Shown here in pieces: positions 48,520 through 57,344 of a stretch of 64,000 nt of DNA. The notes beneath the pieces are model-generated. The model did no database searches. It was not told the origin of the DNA and was given only the letters and a program-made list of their open reading frames with translations. Numbering within the stretch: the stretch's first letter is position 1; each line of letters begins with the position of its first letter. Both the position numbers and the translations under genes were made by a program. This DNA comes from Cedecea lapagei (GTDB taxonomy: Bacteria > Pseudomonadota > Gammaproteobacteria > Enterobacterales > Enterobacteriaceae), in NCBI RefSeq assembly GCF_900635955.1, contig NZ_LR134201.1:2232001-2296000 (forward strand), given 5' to 3'.

Positions 48520-49629
48520 ATGAAAGTCAGTTTGGTCATGACAGGGTTATTGCTCGCCTCAGCAGGCTGCGGCGCGACAACGTATCCCATCACGGTTACC
48601 GATATGGATAACCAGCGCATTACGATCGAAAAAGAACCTCAGCACGTTATTTTGCAGGACGGACGCGACATTCTCTCCCTCGCGCTGCTCGACCGCGAAG
48701 ATCCGTTCAGGCGAGTCGTTGCCTGGAATAATCTGCCGAAAAAACAGGATACCCAGACCTGGGACGTGCTGAAGCGCAAATGGCCTGAGGCCACCAGGAT
48801 TATCGATATGGGCTTTAGCGATCAGGGCGAAGTTAATCTTGAAAGCGTGCTGGCGCAGCAGCCGGATATCATGATTGCGCAACTGCGGGCTAAGCCTGCG
48901 CTCGAGCAAACCGGCGTGATCAAGTCACTTAAGAAGCTAAATATACCCGTAGTATTCGTGGACTATGAGCTACATCCGGTGGAAAACACCGCCAACAGCG
49001 TGAAGCTGCTGGGGACCGTGCTTAATCAGGAAGCGCGCGCCAAAGAGTACACAGATTACTATCAGCAGCACCTGACCAAAATCCAGCAAGTGGCGGCCGA
49101 CGTTAAAAACAAACCGACCGTGTTTATTGAGCCGATTGCCGGAAACACGGAAAACTGCTGTTTTACCCACGGGCACAATGGCTGGGGCGCGCTGGTTGAA
49201 GCCGTAGGCGGGAAGAATATTGGTTCTACATTGCTTCCGGGAAGCGCTGGGTTTGTGTCGATGGAGCAGATCATTGCCATGAAGCCGGACGTTTATATTA
49301 TGTCTGGCTCTAAACGCCCGAATCCGAGCGTATTGCCGTTTGGCTATGGCGGCACGCCACAGGAAGTCAACGGAACCTTCAGCAAGCTGCTGGCGCGCAC
49401 CACGTTCCAGAATATCGAGCCGGTTAAAGAGGGCAAGGTCTACGGGGTTTATCACCACTTCTACAACCACCCGTATAACATCATCGGGATGGAGATTTTA
49501 GCCAAAGACCTGTATCCGCAAAAGCTTCAGGATCTTGATCCCACCGCGGATTACCATCAGATCATCACGCGTTTCACGCAGATTCCTGATGATCCGATTC
49601 TGTTAAGTTACACCTACAAAAAACCGTAA
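48520..49629 (+). CDS. Iron-siderophore-type ABC binding protein
   Basis: The 369-residue protein has an N-terminal export signal (KVSLVMTGLLLASAGCGA, with Cys17 as a possible lipid attachment site) and two lobes of the FecB/BtuF-type periplasmic-binding fold: KEPQHVILQDGRDILSLALLD and VNLESVLAQQPDIMIAQL in lobe one, IEPIAGNTENCCFTHGHNGWGALVEAVGG and MEQIIAMKPDVYIMSG in lobe two. It resembles the broken gene at 41345-42443, including the aligned Cys-Cys segment, and so is a paralogue. No permease or ATPase gene is adjacent. The ATG has GGAG ahead of it. Confidence 0.88.
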   Translation: MKVSLVMTGLLLASAGCGATTYPITVTDMDNQRITIEKEPQHVILQDGRDILSLALLDREDPFRRVVAWNNLPKKQDTQTWDVLKRKWPEATRIIDMGFSDQGEVNLESVLAQQPDIMIAQLRAKPALEQTGVIKSLKKLNIPVVFVDYELHPVENTANSVKLLGTVLNQEARAKEYTDYYQQHLTKIQQVAADVKNKPTVFIEPIAGNTENCCFTHGHNGWGALVEAVGGKNIGSTLLPGSAGFVSMEQIIAMKPDVYIMSGSKRPNPSVLPFGYGGTPQEVNGTFSKLLARTTFQNIEPVKEGKVYGVYHHFYNHPYNIIGMEILAKDLYPQKLQDLDPTADYHQIITRFTQIPDDPILLSYTYKKP

Positions 49630-49650
49630 CGGCGGATGCAATAGCGTAAA

Positions 49651-49675
49651 AAAACCCGCCGAAGCGGGTTTTATT
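49651..49675. terminator. Bidirectional terminator between the binding-protein gene and maeA
   Basis: AACCCGC (49653-49659) and GCGGGTT (49664-49670) form a 7-bp stem with TTTATT after it on the plus strand and a run of T (A7 on plus) after it on the minus strand. It serves both convergent genes. Confidence 0.88.
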
Positions 49676-49690
49676 AATGAATGACGCGAC

Positions 49691-51388
49691 TTAGATAGAA
49701 GTCCTGCGGTAGTCGCGGTATTCCGGCAGCCAGAAGTTGTCGTCAATCGCCTGCTTCAGCGCTTCTGCGGAGGTCACTACCGCTACGCCTTGCTGCTGGG
49801 CAATTTTAGCCACCGCAAAAGCAATGGCGCGAGACACTTTCTGAATATCTTTCAGCTCCGGCAGCACCATGCCTTCACCGTCGTTCAGCAGCGGAGAGTG
49901 CTGAGCCAGTGACTCACTCGCCGCCATCAGCATTTCGTCGGTAATGCGTGACGCACCGGAAGCAATCACCCCAAGGCCAATGCCCGGGAAGATGTAGGCG
50001 TTGTTACACTGGGCGATAGGATAGGTTTTGTCTTTCCAGCTCACCGGCGCGAACGGGCTGCCGGTTGCTACCAGCGCCGCGCCGTCGGTCCAGGCGATGA
50101 TGTCCTGCGGAGTTGCTTCCACGCGGGAAGTTGGGTTAGACAACGGCATCACGATAGGGCGAGCACAGTGCTTGTGCATTTCGCGGATGATCTCTTCGGT
50201 GAACAGGCCGGTCTGGCCAGAAACGCCGATCAAAATATTTGGCTTCGCGTTACGCACCACGTCCAGCAACGAAATCGCTTCGTTTTCCAGATCCCATTCA
50301 GACAGGCTTTCGCGGCTCTGCACCAGCTTAGTCTGGAAGGAGAGCAGGTTAGGCATGTTGTCGGTCAGCAGGCCAAAACGGTCAACCATATACACGTTGC
50401 TGCGGGCAGCTTCTTCGCTCAGCCCTTCACGCTGCATTTGGGCAATGATCTGTTCGGCGATGCCGCAGCCGGCAGAGCCTGCGCCCAGGAAGACGATTTT
50501 CTGCTGGTTAAGCTGGCTGCCTGCCGCGCGGCTGGCGGCAATCAGCGTGCCCACGGTCACGGCCGCCGTTCCCTGAATGTCGTCGTTGAACGAGCAGATC
50601 TCATCGCGATAGCGGGTCAGCAGCGGCATAGCGTTTTTCTGTGCGAAATCTTCAAACTGCAGCAGCACGTCCGGCCAGCGGTGGCGAACGGCCTGAATGA
50701 ATTCGTCAACAAATTCATAGTAATCGTCGCCGGTTATACGCGGGTGACGAGACCCCATATACAGAGGATCGTTCAGCAGCTGCTGGTTGTTGGTCCCTAC
50801 GTCCAGCACCACCGGCAGGGTATAGGCCGGGCTGATCCCGCCGCAGGCGGTATAGAGAGAGAGTTTACCGATAGGAATGCCCATGCCGCCGATGCCCTGG
50901 TCGCCGAGGCCGAGAATACGCTCGCCGTCGGTCACCACGATCACTTTAATGTTGTGGTTAGGCACGTTCTGCAGAATATCGTCCATGTGATGACGATTTT
51001 CATAGTTGATAAATACGCCACGGGAACGGCGATAAATTTCGGAGAAACGTTCGCAGGCTGCGCCGACTGTCGGGGTGTAGATCACCGGCATCATCTCTTC
51101 CAGATGATTTTCTACCAGGCGATAGAACAGCGTTTCGTTAGTGTCCTGGATGTTGCGCAGGTAGATATGCTTGTCAATTTCAGTTTTGAAGCCCTGGTAT
51201 TGGATCCAAGCGCGTTCCGCTTGTTCTTCGATGGTTTCAACCACTTCAGGCAGCAGGCCAAGCAGGTTGAAATTGCGACGCTCTTCGATGCTGAAGGCGC
51301 TGCCTTTATTGAGTAGGGGGAATTCAAGTAAAACGGGTCCGGCGTAAGGGATGTAAAGCGAGCGATGTTTTTTTGGTTTGATGTCCAT
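49691..51388 (-). CDS. maeA: NAD-dependent malic enzyme (MaeA)
   Basis: From the ATG at 51388 the protein is 565 residues, exactly the length of E. coli MaeA. It has the malic-enzyme N-terminal domain (SLYIPYAGPVLLEFPLLNKGSAF; signature FNDDIQGTAAVTVGTLIAA near 255-275) and the NAD-binding domain (VFLGAGSAGCGIAEQI near 295-310), ending WLPEYRDYRRTSI. It decarboxylates malate to pyruvate with NAD and a divalent metal in the cytoplasm. The longer frame from 51433 adds residues absent from the family. The upstream region contains no operator I recognise. Confidence 0.96.
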   Translation of the reverse strand: MDIKPKKHRSLYIPYAGPVLLEFPLLNKGSAFSIEERRNFNLLGLLPEVVETIEEQAERAWIQYQGFKTEIDKHIYLRNIQDTNETLFYRLVENHLEEMMPVIYTPTVGAACERFSEIYRRSRGVFINYENRHHMDDILQNVPNHNIKVIVVTDGERILGLGDQGIGGMGIPIGKLSLYTACGGISPAYTLPVVLDVGTNNQQLLNDPLYMGSRHPRITGDDYYEFVDEFIQAVRHRWPDVLLQFEDFAQKNAMPLLTRYRDEICSFNDDIQGTAAVTVGTLIAASRAAGSQLNQQKIVFLGAGSAGCGIAEQIIAQMQREGLSEEAARSNVYMVDRFGLLTDNMPNLLSFQTKLVQSRESLSEWDLENEAISLLDVVRNAKPNILIGVSGQTGLFTEEIIREMHKHCARPIVMPLSNPTSRVEATPQDIIAWTDGAALVATGSPFAPVSWKDKTYPIAQCNNAYIFPGIGLGVIASGASRITDEMLMAASESLAQHSPLLNDGEGMVLPELKDIQKVSRAIAFAVAKIAQQQGVAVVTSAEALKQAIDDNFWLPEYRDYRRTSI

Positions 51389-51647
51389 GTGCATACTCTT
51401 TTTTTCGACGTAATGTCTTGCCCTAAGGCTCATTCGGTGAGTTGTCGCGCGATATTATGGCACAGCGGTATGGAGTCTGACACAGTCAGGCCAAGAACTT
51501 TGGTTACACAAGTCCCCTAAATCATCAGGAATTTTGTTTCAGCACGCGCATTCAGGATGATTAAATAGCTGAATCCGTTTAGCCTACGAAGGGAGATATC
51601 CTGCGCGTACATTTCCCCTCCGTCCGGCAAACATAAGGAGTATGACC

Positions 51648-52247
51648 ATGCAAACCTTTCTCTATACGGCCCAAACTCTGCACCAGGCTGACAGCACAAA
51701 CCCGTTCAACGTTGTCATTGAAACGCCGCGCCTTAAGCTGTCCCCGCCCACAGAGGCTGATGCCTCCGCGTTATTGAGTATCTTTTCCGACCCGCAGGTG
51801 ATGCAGTACTGGAATACCGCGCCCTGGCAGTCCCTCGATGAGGCAAAAGGCTTTATCACCCGCAGCGAGGAAGAGATGCGTGACGGTAAGACGCTAACGC
51901 TTTGTATTCATGATAAAGAGTCAGGTCAGCTGGCCGGTAAGTGCATGCTGTTCAGCTTTGCAGGCCCGTCCCGTCGCGCAGAGATTGGCTTTGGGCTGGG
52001 GCGTGAGTATTGGGGCAAAGGGCTGGTGAATGAGGCCGCCGGGGCGCTGATTGCCTATGGGTTTCAGGCGCTCGGCTTGCGAAGAATTGAGGCTGAAATC
52101 GACCCTGATAACCAGGCCTCCGCCGCCGCGCTTAAGAAACTGGGCTTTCTCCAGGAAGGGCTGCTACGCCAGCGCTGGGAAATTAACGGCGTTATTTCAG
52201 ACTCGGCGCTGTTTGGGCTGCTGGCAGAAGATAAAAAACCAGCTTAG
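51648..52247 (+). CDS. GNAT acetyltransferase, RimJ/RimL type
   Basis: The 199-residue protein has the RimL-like form: [31 protein letters not shown] near 25-55, and the acetyl-CoA motif [28 protein letters not shown] near 115-142, then [22 protein letters not shown]. It probably acetylates an N-terminal or small-molecule amine; the target is unknown. The ATG at 51648 has AAGGAG 7 bases upstream, better than the ATG at 51642. It is convergent with the sensor kinase gene, overlapping its end by 4 bases. Confidence 0.88.
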
Positions 52248-53635
52248 TGACGGTTCGGAAACCACAGGCCAAAACGGGTGATCCCTGCGTGACTTTCAAC
52301 CCAACAGCGGCCCTGATGCAGCTGCATGATGGAGTTAACGATGGATAACCCCAGCCCGCTGGAATGCGCCGAGTCGCTGCGGGAAGGATCCACTCGATAA
52401 AAACGATCGAAAATTCTGTCCTGATGCGCCGGGGAAATAGTCTCCCCGCGGTTAATCACCTTGATAGACATGCCTTCCTCCGCTGGCTCAGCTTCAATAA
52501 TAATCTCGCTGCCGGACCTGGCGTAACGCACAGCGTTAGACAGCAGGTTAGCCAGCGCGCGGCGAAGCAGCAGGGGATCGGCATAAACGGTACCGGTGGC
52601 CTGGATTTTAATCGCCACGTCGCGGTCAGCGGCCAGATCTTCAAAGTACTCGCCGATACGCTGAATCTCTTCGGCAACGTCAATCTCATGCCGCTGGATC
52701 TCCCGATCGGGCTGCTCGGCCTGGGCCAGAAAGAGCATGTTATCTATCATTCGCGACATGCGCTGAAGCTCTTCAAAATTGGACCCCAACAAACGCTGGT
52801 AATAGGCGTTGTCTCGGGCGGCTCCAAGGCCGACCTCGGTCTGGCCGAGCAGGGTGGTTATCGGCGTACGCAGGTCGTGGGCCATATCAGCGCTAACCTG
52901 TTTGAGCTGCTGGAATCCTCGTTCAAGACGCTCAAGCATGGCGTTAATCTGGTCGATCAGCGTATCGAGCTCGGTCGGGACATCCAGCTTATCAAGCCTT
53001 GATGAGAGGGTTTTGGTGCCAATTGTGGCCGTACGTTCGGCAAGCCGGCGCAATGGCGAAATCCCCCGTCTGGCAAAAATCACGGCCAGCACCACGGAGA
53101 TTGCCGCCATCATCGAGGCGAAGAGAATGATTTTATTGCGGTACTCTTCAAGGATATGGGTTCTGTCACTCAGCACGCGTGCCGAGACAATTTCCAGCGG
53201 CGGTAAATGGTTAGCTGAAGGGCTAATCGCGGCCATATACACCATCGGCGTTCCGTCAGCGCTATCAGCATGGTGTACAGCCTCAAGCGTCAGGCGCTGC
53301 CCTGCGGCAACGGGAGTTACGGCAGGAATATCCCGCTGCATAGGGTTCACCTCCAGCAGCGTTGTGCCGCCCACGTAGCGGATCACCAGCAGCGATTCCG
53401 TATTCCCCAGCATATTGGCAAACAAATGGGGCTTTTCACGGATCAGTTGCCGCGCGTCGAGATCCCTCAGCAGGGTACTGATCTGATCAACGCGAGAAAC
53501 TAACGCGGCATCATCGCGTATCGACAGCTGCTGGCGCAGAGCGTAATAAAGCGCGCTGCCCATAACGGTGAAGGCGACGAAGGAGAACGCCGCCAGCAAG
53601 ACGGCCAGGCGGAAGGTCAGGGAGGTGCGCTTCAT
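52244..53635 (-). CDS. Sensor histidine kinase, CusS-like
   Basis: The 463-residue membrane kinase has two transmembrane helices (about 9-31 and 168-187) around a periplasmic sensor of about 135 residues, a HAMP domain (about 188-240) and the kinase core. His253 in ADMAHDLRTP is the phosphorylation site; NLLSNAVRY and GLGLSIVNSI are the ATP-binding N and G boxes. The pattern is that of CusS/heavy-metal sensor kinases. The periplasmic part lacks the clustered His/Met of copper sensors, so the signal is uncertain. Its ATG overlaps the regulator stop (ATGA). Confidence 0.92.
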   Translation of the reverse strand: MKRTSLTFRLAVLLAAFSFVAFTVMGSALYYALRQQLSIRDDAALVSRVDQISTLLRDLDARQLIREKPHLFANMLGNTESLLVIRYVGGTTLLEVNPMQRDIPAVTPVAAGQRLTLEAVHHADSADGTPMVYMAAISPSANHLPPLEIVSARVLSDRTHILEEYRNKIILFASMMAAISVVLAVIFARRGISPLRRLAERTATIGTKTLSSRLDKLDVPTELDTLIDQINAMLERLERGFQQLKQVSADMAHDLRTPITTLLGQTEVGLGAARDNAYYQRLLGSNFEELQRMSRMIDNMLFLAQAEQPDREIQRHEIDVAEEIQRIGEYFEDLAADRDVAIKIQATGTVYADPLLLRRALANLLSNAVRYARSGSEIIIEAEPAEEGMSIKVINRGETISPAHQDRIFDRFYRVDPSRSDSAHSSGLGLSIVNSIMQLHQGRCWVESHAGITRFGLWFPNRH

Positions 53636-54327
53636 GACTCTTGCTCGCAGCGGTAGCCCACACCATGCACGGTGTGAATAAGCCTTACCGGGAAAGGATC
53701 GTCCACTTTTTGCCGCAGCCTGCGAACCGCGACATCCACGACGTTGGTGTCGCTGTCGAAGTTCATATCCCAGACGCGTGAGGCGAGAAAGGTTCTCGAC
53801 AGGACTTGCCCGGGATGCTGCAGAAAACAGACCAGCAGCTTAAACTCTTTGTTGGTCAGCGTGATGCGTTTGCCTTCGCGCTCACAGCGGAACCTGGCGA
53901 TATCCACGACCAGATCCGCCAGCGTCAGCACCTCCTCGGACTCGGCAAGCGGCTGGCCGCGGCGTAAAATAATGCGGATTCTTGCCAGCAATTCGGCAAA
54001 GGAGAAGGGTTTAACAAGGTATTCATCGGCACCCAGACCAAGGCCGCGCAGTCGGTCTTCCAGGGTTCCACGCGCGCTCAGAAACAGCACCGGCGTCTGG
54101 CTATGGGCGCGTAAACGCTCCATCACCGTCCAGCCGTTCATTTCCGGCAGCATAACGTCCAGCAGAATAAGGTCGTAGCTCTCTTCTCTCGCCAGATGCA
54201 GGCCATCAATGCCATTGGCTGCCCAGTCAGCGGTATAGCCCGCTTCATTGAGCCCGCTGACCAGGTAAGAGGCGGTTTTGGCTTCGTCTTCAATGATGAG
54301 GATTTTCAAGCAGCGGGACCCTGTCAC
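53632..54327 (-). CDS. OmpR-family response regulator, CusR-like
   Basis: The 231-residue protein has a receiver domain with the phosphorylated Asp57 (LILLDVMLPEMNGW) and Lys107 (LVKPFSFAELL), and an OmpR-type winged helix at about 135-228 (ITLTNKEFKLLVCFLQHPGQVLSRTFLASRVWDMNFDSDTNVVDVAVRRLRQKVD). That effector motif is the one seen in CusR and PcoR. The frame opens with GTG at 54327; a TTG at 54309 (MKILIIEDEAKT) would match the family start better and may be the true one. No metal efflux genes lie beside it; the next upstream gene encodes a secreted hydrolase. Confidence 0.9.
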   Translation of the reverse strand: MTGSRCLKILIIEDEAKTASYLVSGLNEAGYTADWAANGIDGLHLAREESYDLILLDVMLPEMNGWTVMERLRAHSQTPVLFLSARGTLEDRLRGLGLGADEYLVKPFSFAELLARIRIILRRGQPLAESEEVLTLADLVVDIARFRCEREGKRITLTNKEFKLLVCFLQHPGQVLSRTFLASRVWDMNFDSDTNVVDVAVRRLRQKVDDPFPVRLIHTVHGVGYRCEQES

Positions 54328-54385
54328 AAGGAGAGAAAAGGGGGTGGAAACCGCCCCAGTCTGGTTATTATAAGATGTGCGAACC

Positions 54386-55165
54386 TTAGTAGCCAGGCAC
54401 GTGAGCGGCCTTCATGATCAGGTTAGCGACCGCTTCTGGCTGTGAAATCAGCGACACGTGGCTGGATTTCAGCTCGATGGTCTGGGCGTGCATGCGTCTG
54501 GCCATAAAACGCTCCAGGTCCGGGTTAATGGTGCGGTCTTCCGTAGACACCGCATACCAGGTTGGTTTGTTGTGCCAGGCGGCAACTGTCGTTTTCGCCA
54601 TCGTAATGGCTTTACCGATTGGCTGCTGTACCGCGTAATACGCCTTAGCTTCGCTTTCCGGCAGGTCACCGGCGAAGTCATGGATAAATGCAGACTCGCT
54701 AAGGGCGCCGTAGCCGTCATCGTTCCATTTCAGGCCAGCGGAAGCCGGAGCAGCAGGGTACTTTTTAGTGAGCGCCGGGTAATCTTCACCCGCTTCTGGT
54801 GCGCGCGCAGCGATATAGACCAGGCCTTTAACCTCAGGTTCATCGCCCGCCTGGCTGATGACCATGCCGCCGTAGGAATGCGCCACCAGGATAACCGGGC
54901 CGTTTTGCTGCGCCAGGGCACGTTTCACCGCGGCAACATCGTTATCTAAAGAGGTCGTTGGGTTCTGCACTGCCGTAACGTGCAGCCCTTTCGCCTGCAG
55001 CAGCGGGATAACCTTGCCCCAGCTTGAGCCATCGGCAAACAGCCCGTGCACCAGCACGATATTTTTCACTGCCTGCGGCGCAGGCGCGGTATCTGCGTTG
55101 GCCGCCGTAGCACCAAGAGATGCCAGCACAAAGGTGGCGATAGCAGAGAGATGGCGTAATTTCAT
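54386..55165 (-). CDS. Secreted alpha/beta hydrolase
   Basis: The 259-residue protein has a signal peptide (LSAIATFVLASLGATAANA) and an alpha/beta hydrolase fold. The oxyanion turn is VLVHGLFADGSSWGKVIP (about 37-54), the nucleophile Ser97 is in VAHSYGGMV, and the late His is in KSSHVSLISQPEAVANLI near 238. The fold subtype is that of small esterases and pheromone-esterase-like proteins annotated near DUF-type periplasmic hydrolases; substrate unknown. It lies 58 bases upstream of the two-component genes on the same strand and may be co-regulated with them. The last residues read AHVPGY. Confidence 0.88.
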   Translation of the reverse strand: MKLRHLSAIATFVLASLGATAANADTAPAPQAVKNIVLVHGLFADGSSWGKVIPLLQAKGLHVTAVQNPTTSLDNDVAAVKRALAQQNGPVILVAHSYGGMVISQAGDEPEVKGLVYIAARAPEAGEDYPALTKKYPAAPASAGLKWNDDGYGALSESAFIHDFAGDLPESEAKAYYAVQQPIGKAITMAKTTVAAWHNKPTWYAVSTEDRTINPDLERFMARRMHAQTIELKSSHVSLISQPEAVANLIMKAAHVPGY

Positions 55166-55262
55166 GATTTATCCTCAGGATTTAACAAAGGGGGTCATGG
55201 CCAATTTAGCTATCGCGTGCCAACAAAGTGCTGACGTGGAAATGACAAAAAAATGACAAACT

Positions 55263-55844
55263 TTATCCGGCAAGTTCATTGGCGATAAACACGGTTAATG
55301 CATCAACCACAAAATTATCGGGCAGAACGGATAGCCGGGATGCCGCGAGATTTTCAAGCCCGAGCGCGGCAGCAATCAGCCTCCACGCCGCCTCATCAGC
55401 CGTGCCTGTTTTAAGCCGACGTTCACCCTTGCGGGTGCCGCTCTCAATTGCCGAGACAATCAGCTGCTGCCAGCCGATCAGTGCCTTTTCATAAACCTCT
55501 CGCAACGGCTCATTTTTTTCAATCAGCTTCTCCGCATCACTCCATAGCCTTAAATAGGGGCCAATCACTTCGCGATCGCCGGGGTCGAGCATGTAGAGCA
55601 GCTGCTCGTCCAGCGCAAGCCCGGCGGGCAGTTCCTCCTCTAAGTAACGTTTTGTGATGGCCTCAAAAACTTCGGCCTGCAGCTCGGAGAGCGAGCCGTA
55701 GTGGTGGTGGATCTGCCCGGTGGACGTTCCTGCCCGGGCTGTTACGCTCCGGGCGGTAAGGGCTTCCAGTCCCTGTTCAAGGACAAGAACGATTGCCGTG
55801 TCCAGAATCTGCCGCTTGCGATCCTCACGTGAAAGGTAGCTCAT
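55263..55844 (-). CDS. TetR family transcriptional regulator
   Basis: The 193-residue protein has an N-terminal helix-turn-helix (ARSVTARAGTSTGQIHHHYGSLSELQAEVF, about 31-60; the histidines HHH in the recognition region are unusual) and a helical ligand-binding domain. It is divergent from two acetyltransferase genes and two copies of a GAAC-N4-GTTC palindrome lie in the 90-bp gap. It most likely represses itself and the acetyltransferase genes; the ligand is not known. The ATG has a GAGG-type ribosome-binding site on the minus strand (plus 55848-55855). Confidence 0.9.
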   Translation of the reverse strand: MSYLSREDRKRQILDTAIVLVLEQGLEALTARSVTARAGTSTGQIHHHYGSLSELQAEVFEAITKRYLEEELPAGLALDEQLLYMLDPGDREVIGPYLRLWSDAEKLIEKNEPLREVYEKALIGWQQLIVSAIESGTRKGERRLKTGTADEAAWRLIAAALGLENLAASRLSVLPDNFVVDALTVFIANELAG

Positions 55845-55864
55845 ATTGCCTCTTTAAATTAGTA

Positions 55865-55880
55865 TTGAACATCCGTTCAA
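55865..55880. promoter_or_regulatory. TetR operator copy 1
   Basis: TTGAAC-ATCC-GTTCAA is a perfect 6-bp inverted repeat with a 4-base centre, 21 bases upstream of the TetR gene's start. Confidence 0.7.
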
Positions 55881-55897
55881 GATTGGTTCATAATAAT

Positions 55898-55913
55898 ATG
55901 AACACGCGTTCAA
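55898..55913. promoter_or_regulatory. TetR operator copy 2
   Basis: ATGAAC-ACGC-GTTCAA repeats the GAAC-N4-GTTC core with flanking A-rich sequence, 22 bases upstream of the acetyltransferase gene. Its centre is 33 bp, three helical turns, from copy 1. Confidence 0.7.
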
Positions 55914-55934
55914 CAAAAGGAAAAATGGAAGAAT

Positions 55935-56483
55935 ATGATACAGACAACGCTGAATACCGGACGATTGAAATTAATACCTTTGGCTGAGGCTCATCTAAAC
56001 CACCAAATTGCCATGGATGCCGACAAGGATGTGATGCGCTATTTAGGTGGCCCGCAGGACGCAAACAGCTGCCGCACGGAGCTTGCTGAGGTGATTGCCG
56101 CCAGTGAAAGAGGGCTGGGTTATTGGGCCGGTTTTATGGAGGATGACTTTGTGGGATTTTGGATCCTCTGTGTGCCTTATGAAGTCGAAACGCAACCGCC
56201 AGGGGAAAATTACGGCAGCGAAACGGGCGAGCTTGGTTACCGCCTGATGAAGAAATTTTGGCGTCAGGGACTGGGAACGGAAGGCTCGCTGGCGCTGATT
56301 GAGTATGGATTTAATGCCGTGGGGCTTCAGCAAATTATTTCGCGCACAAGCCTGGATAATATCGGCTCTCAGGCAACCATGCGGGCCGCAGGGTTGCACT
56401 TTAAGCGGCATTTCGCCATGGATGATGAACAGGGCGTTGAGTACCAGCTTACCGAGCAGCAATGGCGAACGGCCAGGGAGTAA
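55935..56483 (+). CDS. GNAT acetyltransferase, RimL type
   Basis: The 182-residue protein opens IQTTLNTGRLKLIPLAEAHLNHQIAMDADKDVMRYLGG, then has the acetyl-CoA motif ELGYRLMKKFWRQGLGTEGSLALIEYGF (about 100-127) and LDNIGSQATMRAAGLHFKRHF near 140. It has the RimL/acetyltransferase_3 form; substrate unknown. It is the first gene of a two-gene unit with another acetyltransferase, starting 3 bases after its stop. The divergent TetR gene and two operators indicate joint control. Confidence 0.88.
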   Translation: MIQTTLNTGRLKLIPLAEAHLNHQIAMDADKDVMRYLGGPQDANSCRTELAEVIAASERGLGYWAGFMEDDFVGFWILCVPYEVETQPPGENYGSETGELGYRLMKKFWRQGLGTEGSLALIEYGFNAVGLQQIISRTSLDNIGSQATMRAAGLHFKRHFAMDDEQGVEYQLTEQQWRTARE

Positions 56484-56485
56484 GG

Positions 56486-57013
56486 ATGAATTCTATGTCA
56501 CTGCACACCGAAGATTTAGTTCCAGGGTCCGGACATTATCTGGCGGCAGAGAGGATTAATCTGCACGCTTTTCCCGATGAGCAAAGAGTACCGCTGAAGG
56601 TCTTCTTTCCCTTAATTGAACAGCAGCTCGTGGAAGCCAAATGCCTGTGTGATGGAAATAGCGTGGTGGGGTTTTATGTTTTGATCCCGGATGAAGAGAT
56701 CCGTTTTCTTTCATTTCTTGCTATCGCACCGCAGCTGCGCTCGATTGGCTACGGCAGTCAGGCGCTGAAATTGCTCAAGGCCGATGCAAAAAACCGGCCT
56801 TTGGTGCTTTGCATTGAGCCGCCGGATAAACGGGCAGATAACTTCGGGCAGCGCTTAAAACGGCAGGCGTTTTATTTACGAAACGGTTTCCACAAAACGG
56901 GTCATCAGCAGCACATTCACGGCAATCTCTATGATGTACTGTGCGGCGCCAAAACCTACGACAGGCAGGCATTTTTGGCGCTGATGGACACCATTGAGGA
57001 GCATGATGAGTAA
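56486..57013 (+). CDS. GNAT-like acetyltransferase
   Basis: From the ATG at 56486 the 175-residue protein has a GNAT core: FFPLIEQQLVEAKCLCDGNSVVGFYVLIPDEEIRFLSFLAIAPQLRSIGYGSQALKLLKADA with the pyrophosphate loop RSIGYGSQ near 85, and YLRNGFHKTGHQQ near 140. It resembles proteins annotated as GNAT family in other enterics; its substrate is unknown. The frame could begin upstream at 56462, but GGGAG 6-8 bases before 56486 supports the chosen start. It follows the preceding acetyltransferase gene directly. Confidence 0.85.
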   Translation: MNSMSLHTEDLVPGSGHYLAAERINLHAFPDEQRVPLKVFFPLIEQQLVEAKCLCDGNSVVGFYVLIPDEEIRFLSFLAIAPQLRSIGYGSQALKLLKADAKNRPLVLCIEPPDKRADNFGQRLKRQAFYLRNGFHKTGHQQHIHGNLYDVLCGAKTYDRQAFLALMDTIEEHDE

Positions 57014-57021
57014 CGCCGGGA

Positions 57022-57282
57022 TCAACTTTCAGCAATCCACAGCAGCGGAGCAGCGGGCAGGGCGAAAATGATAAAGAAGATCGTCAGTTCTTCGCCCCAG
57101 CCATAGCCAGCCTTGATGACGCCTGTCAGCATATTCGATGCCGCAACCAGGCACCACAGCACGGCAAAACCTCTGGCGATGATGGTCCTGGCCGGCGGAT
57201 AGTGCGGGATAAATAGCCATATAAGCAGGTAACAACCACAGGCGAGCAAGCCGCCGCTCAGCAGAAATAACAGCGTGCGCAT
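57022..57282 (-). CDS. Small integral membrane protein of unknown function
   Basis: From the ATG at 57282 (TGGAGTG ribosome-binding site) the protein has 86 residues with three hydrophobic segments: about 2-24 (RTLLFLLSGGLLACGCYLLIW), 36-58 (GFAVLWCLVAASNMLTGVIKA) and 63-84 (ELTIFFIIFALPAAPLLWI). I do not recognise the family, although proteins of this size and pattern occur widely in enterics. Its end is 8 bases from the convergent acetyltransferase stop. Nothing nearby points to a role. Confidence 0.7.
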   Translation of the reverse strand: MRTLLFLLSGGLLACGCYLLIWLFIPHYPPARTIIARGFAVLWCLVAASNMLTGVIKAGYGWGEELTIFFIIFALPAAPLLWIAES

Positions 57283-57344
57283 AAAACACTCCAGCAAAAA
57301 ACCTGCGGCTTATCGTTTATAAGACAAGCCGCAAGAAAGGGAAT

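Noticed and set aside
50168..51316. Long open frame opposite maeA (382 codons, plus strand)
   Set aside because: It lies wholly antisense to a complete, well-conserved maeA, lacks a ribosome-binding site and has low-complexity composition typical of the complement of G+C-rich genes.
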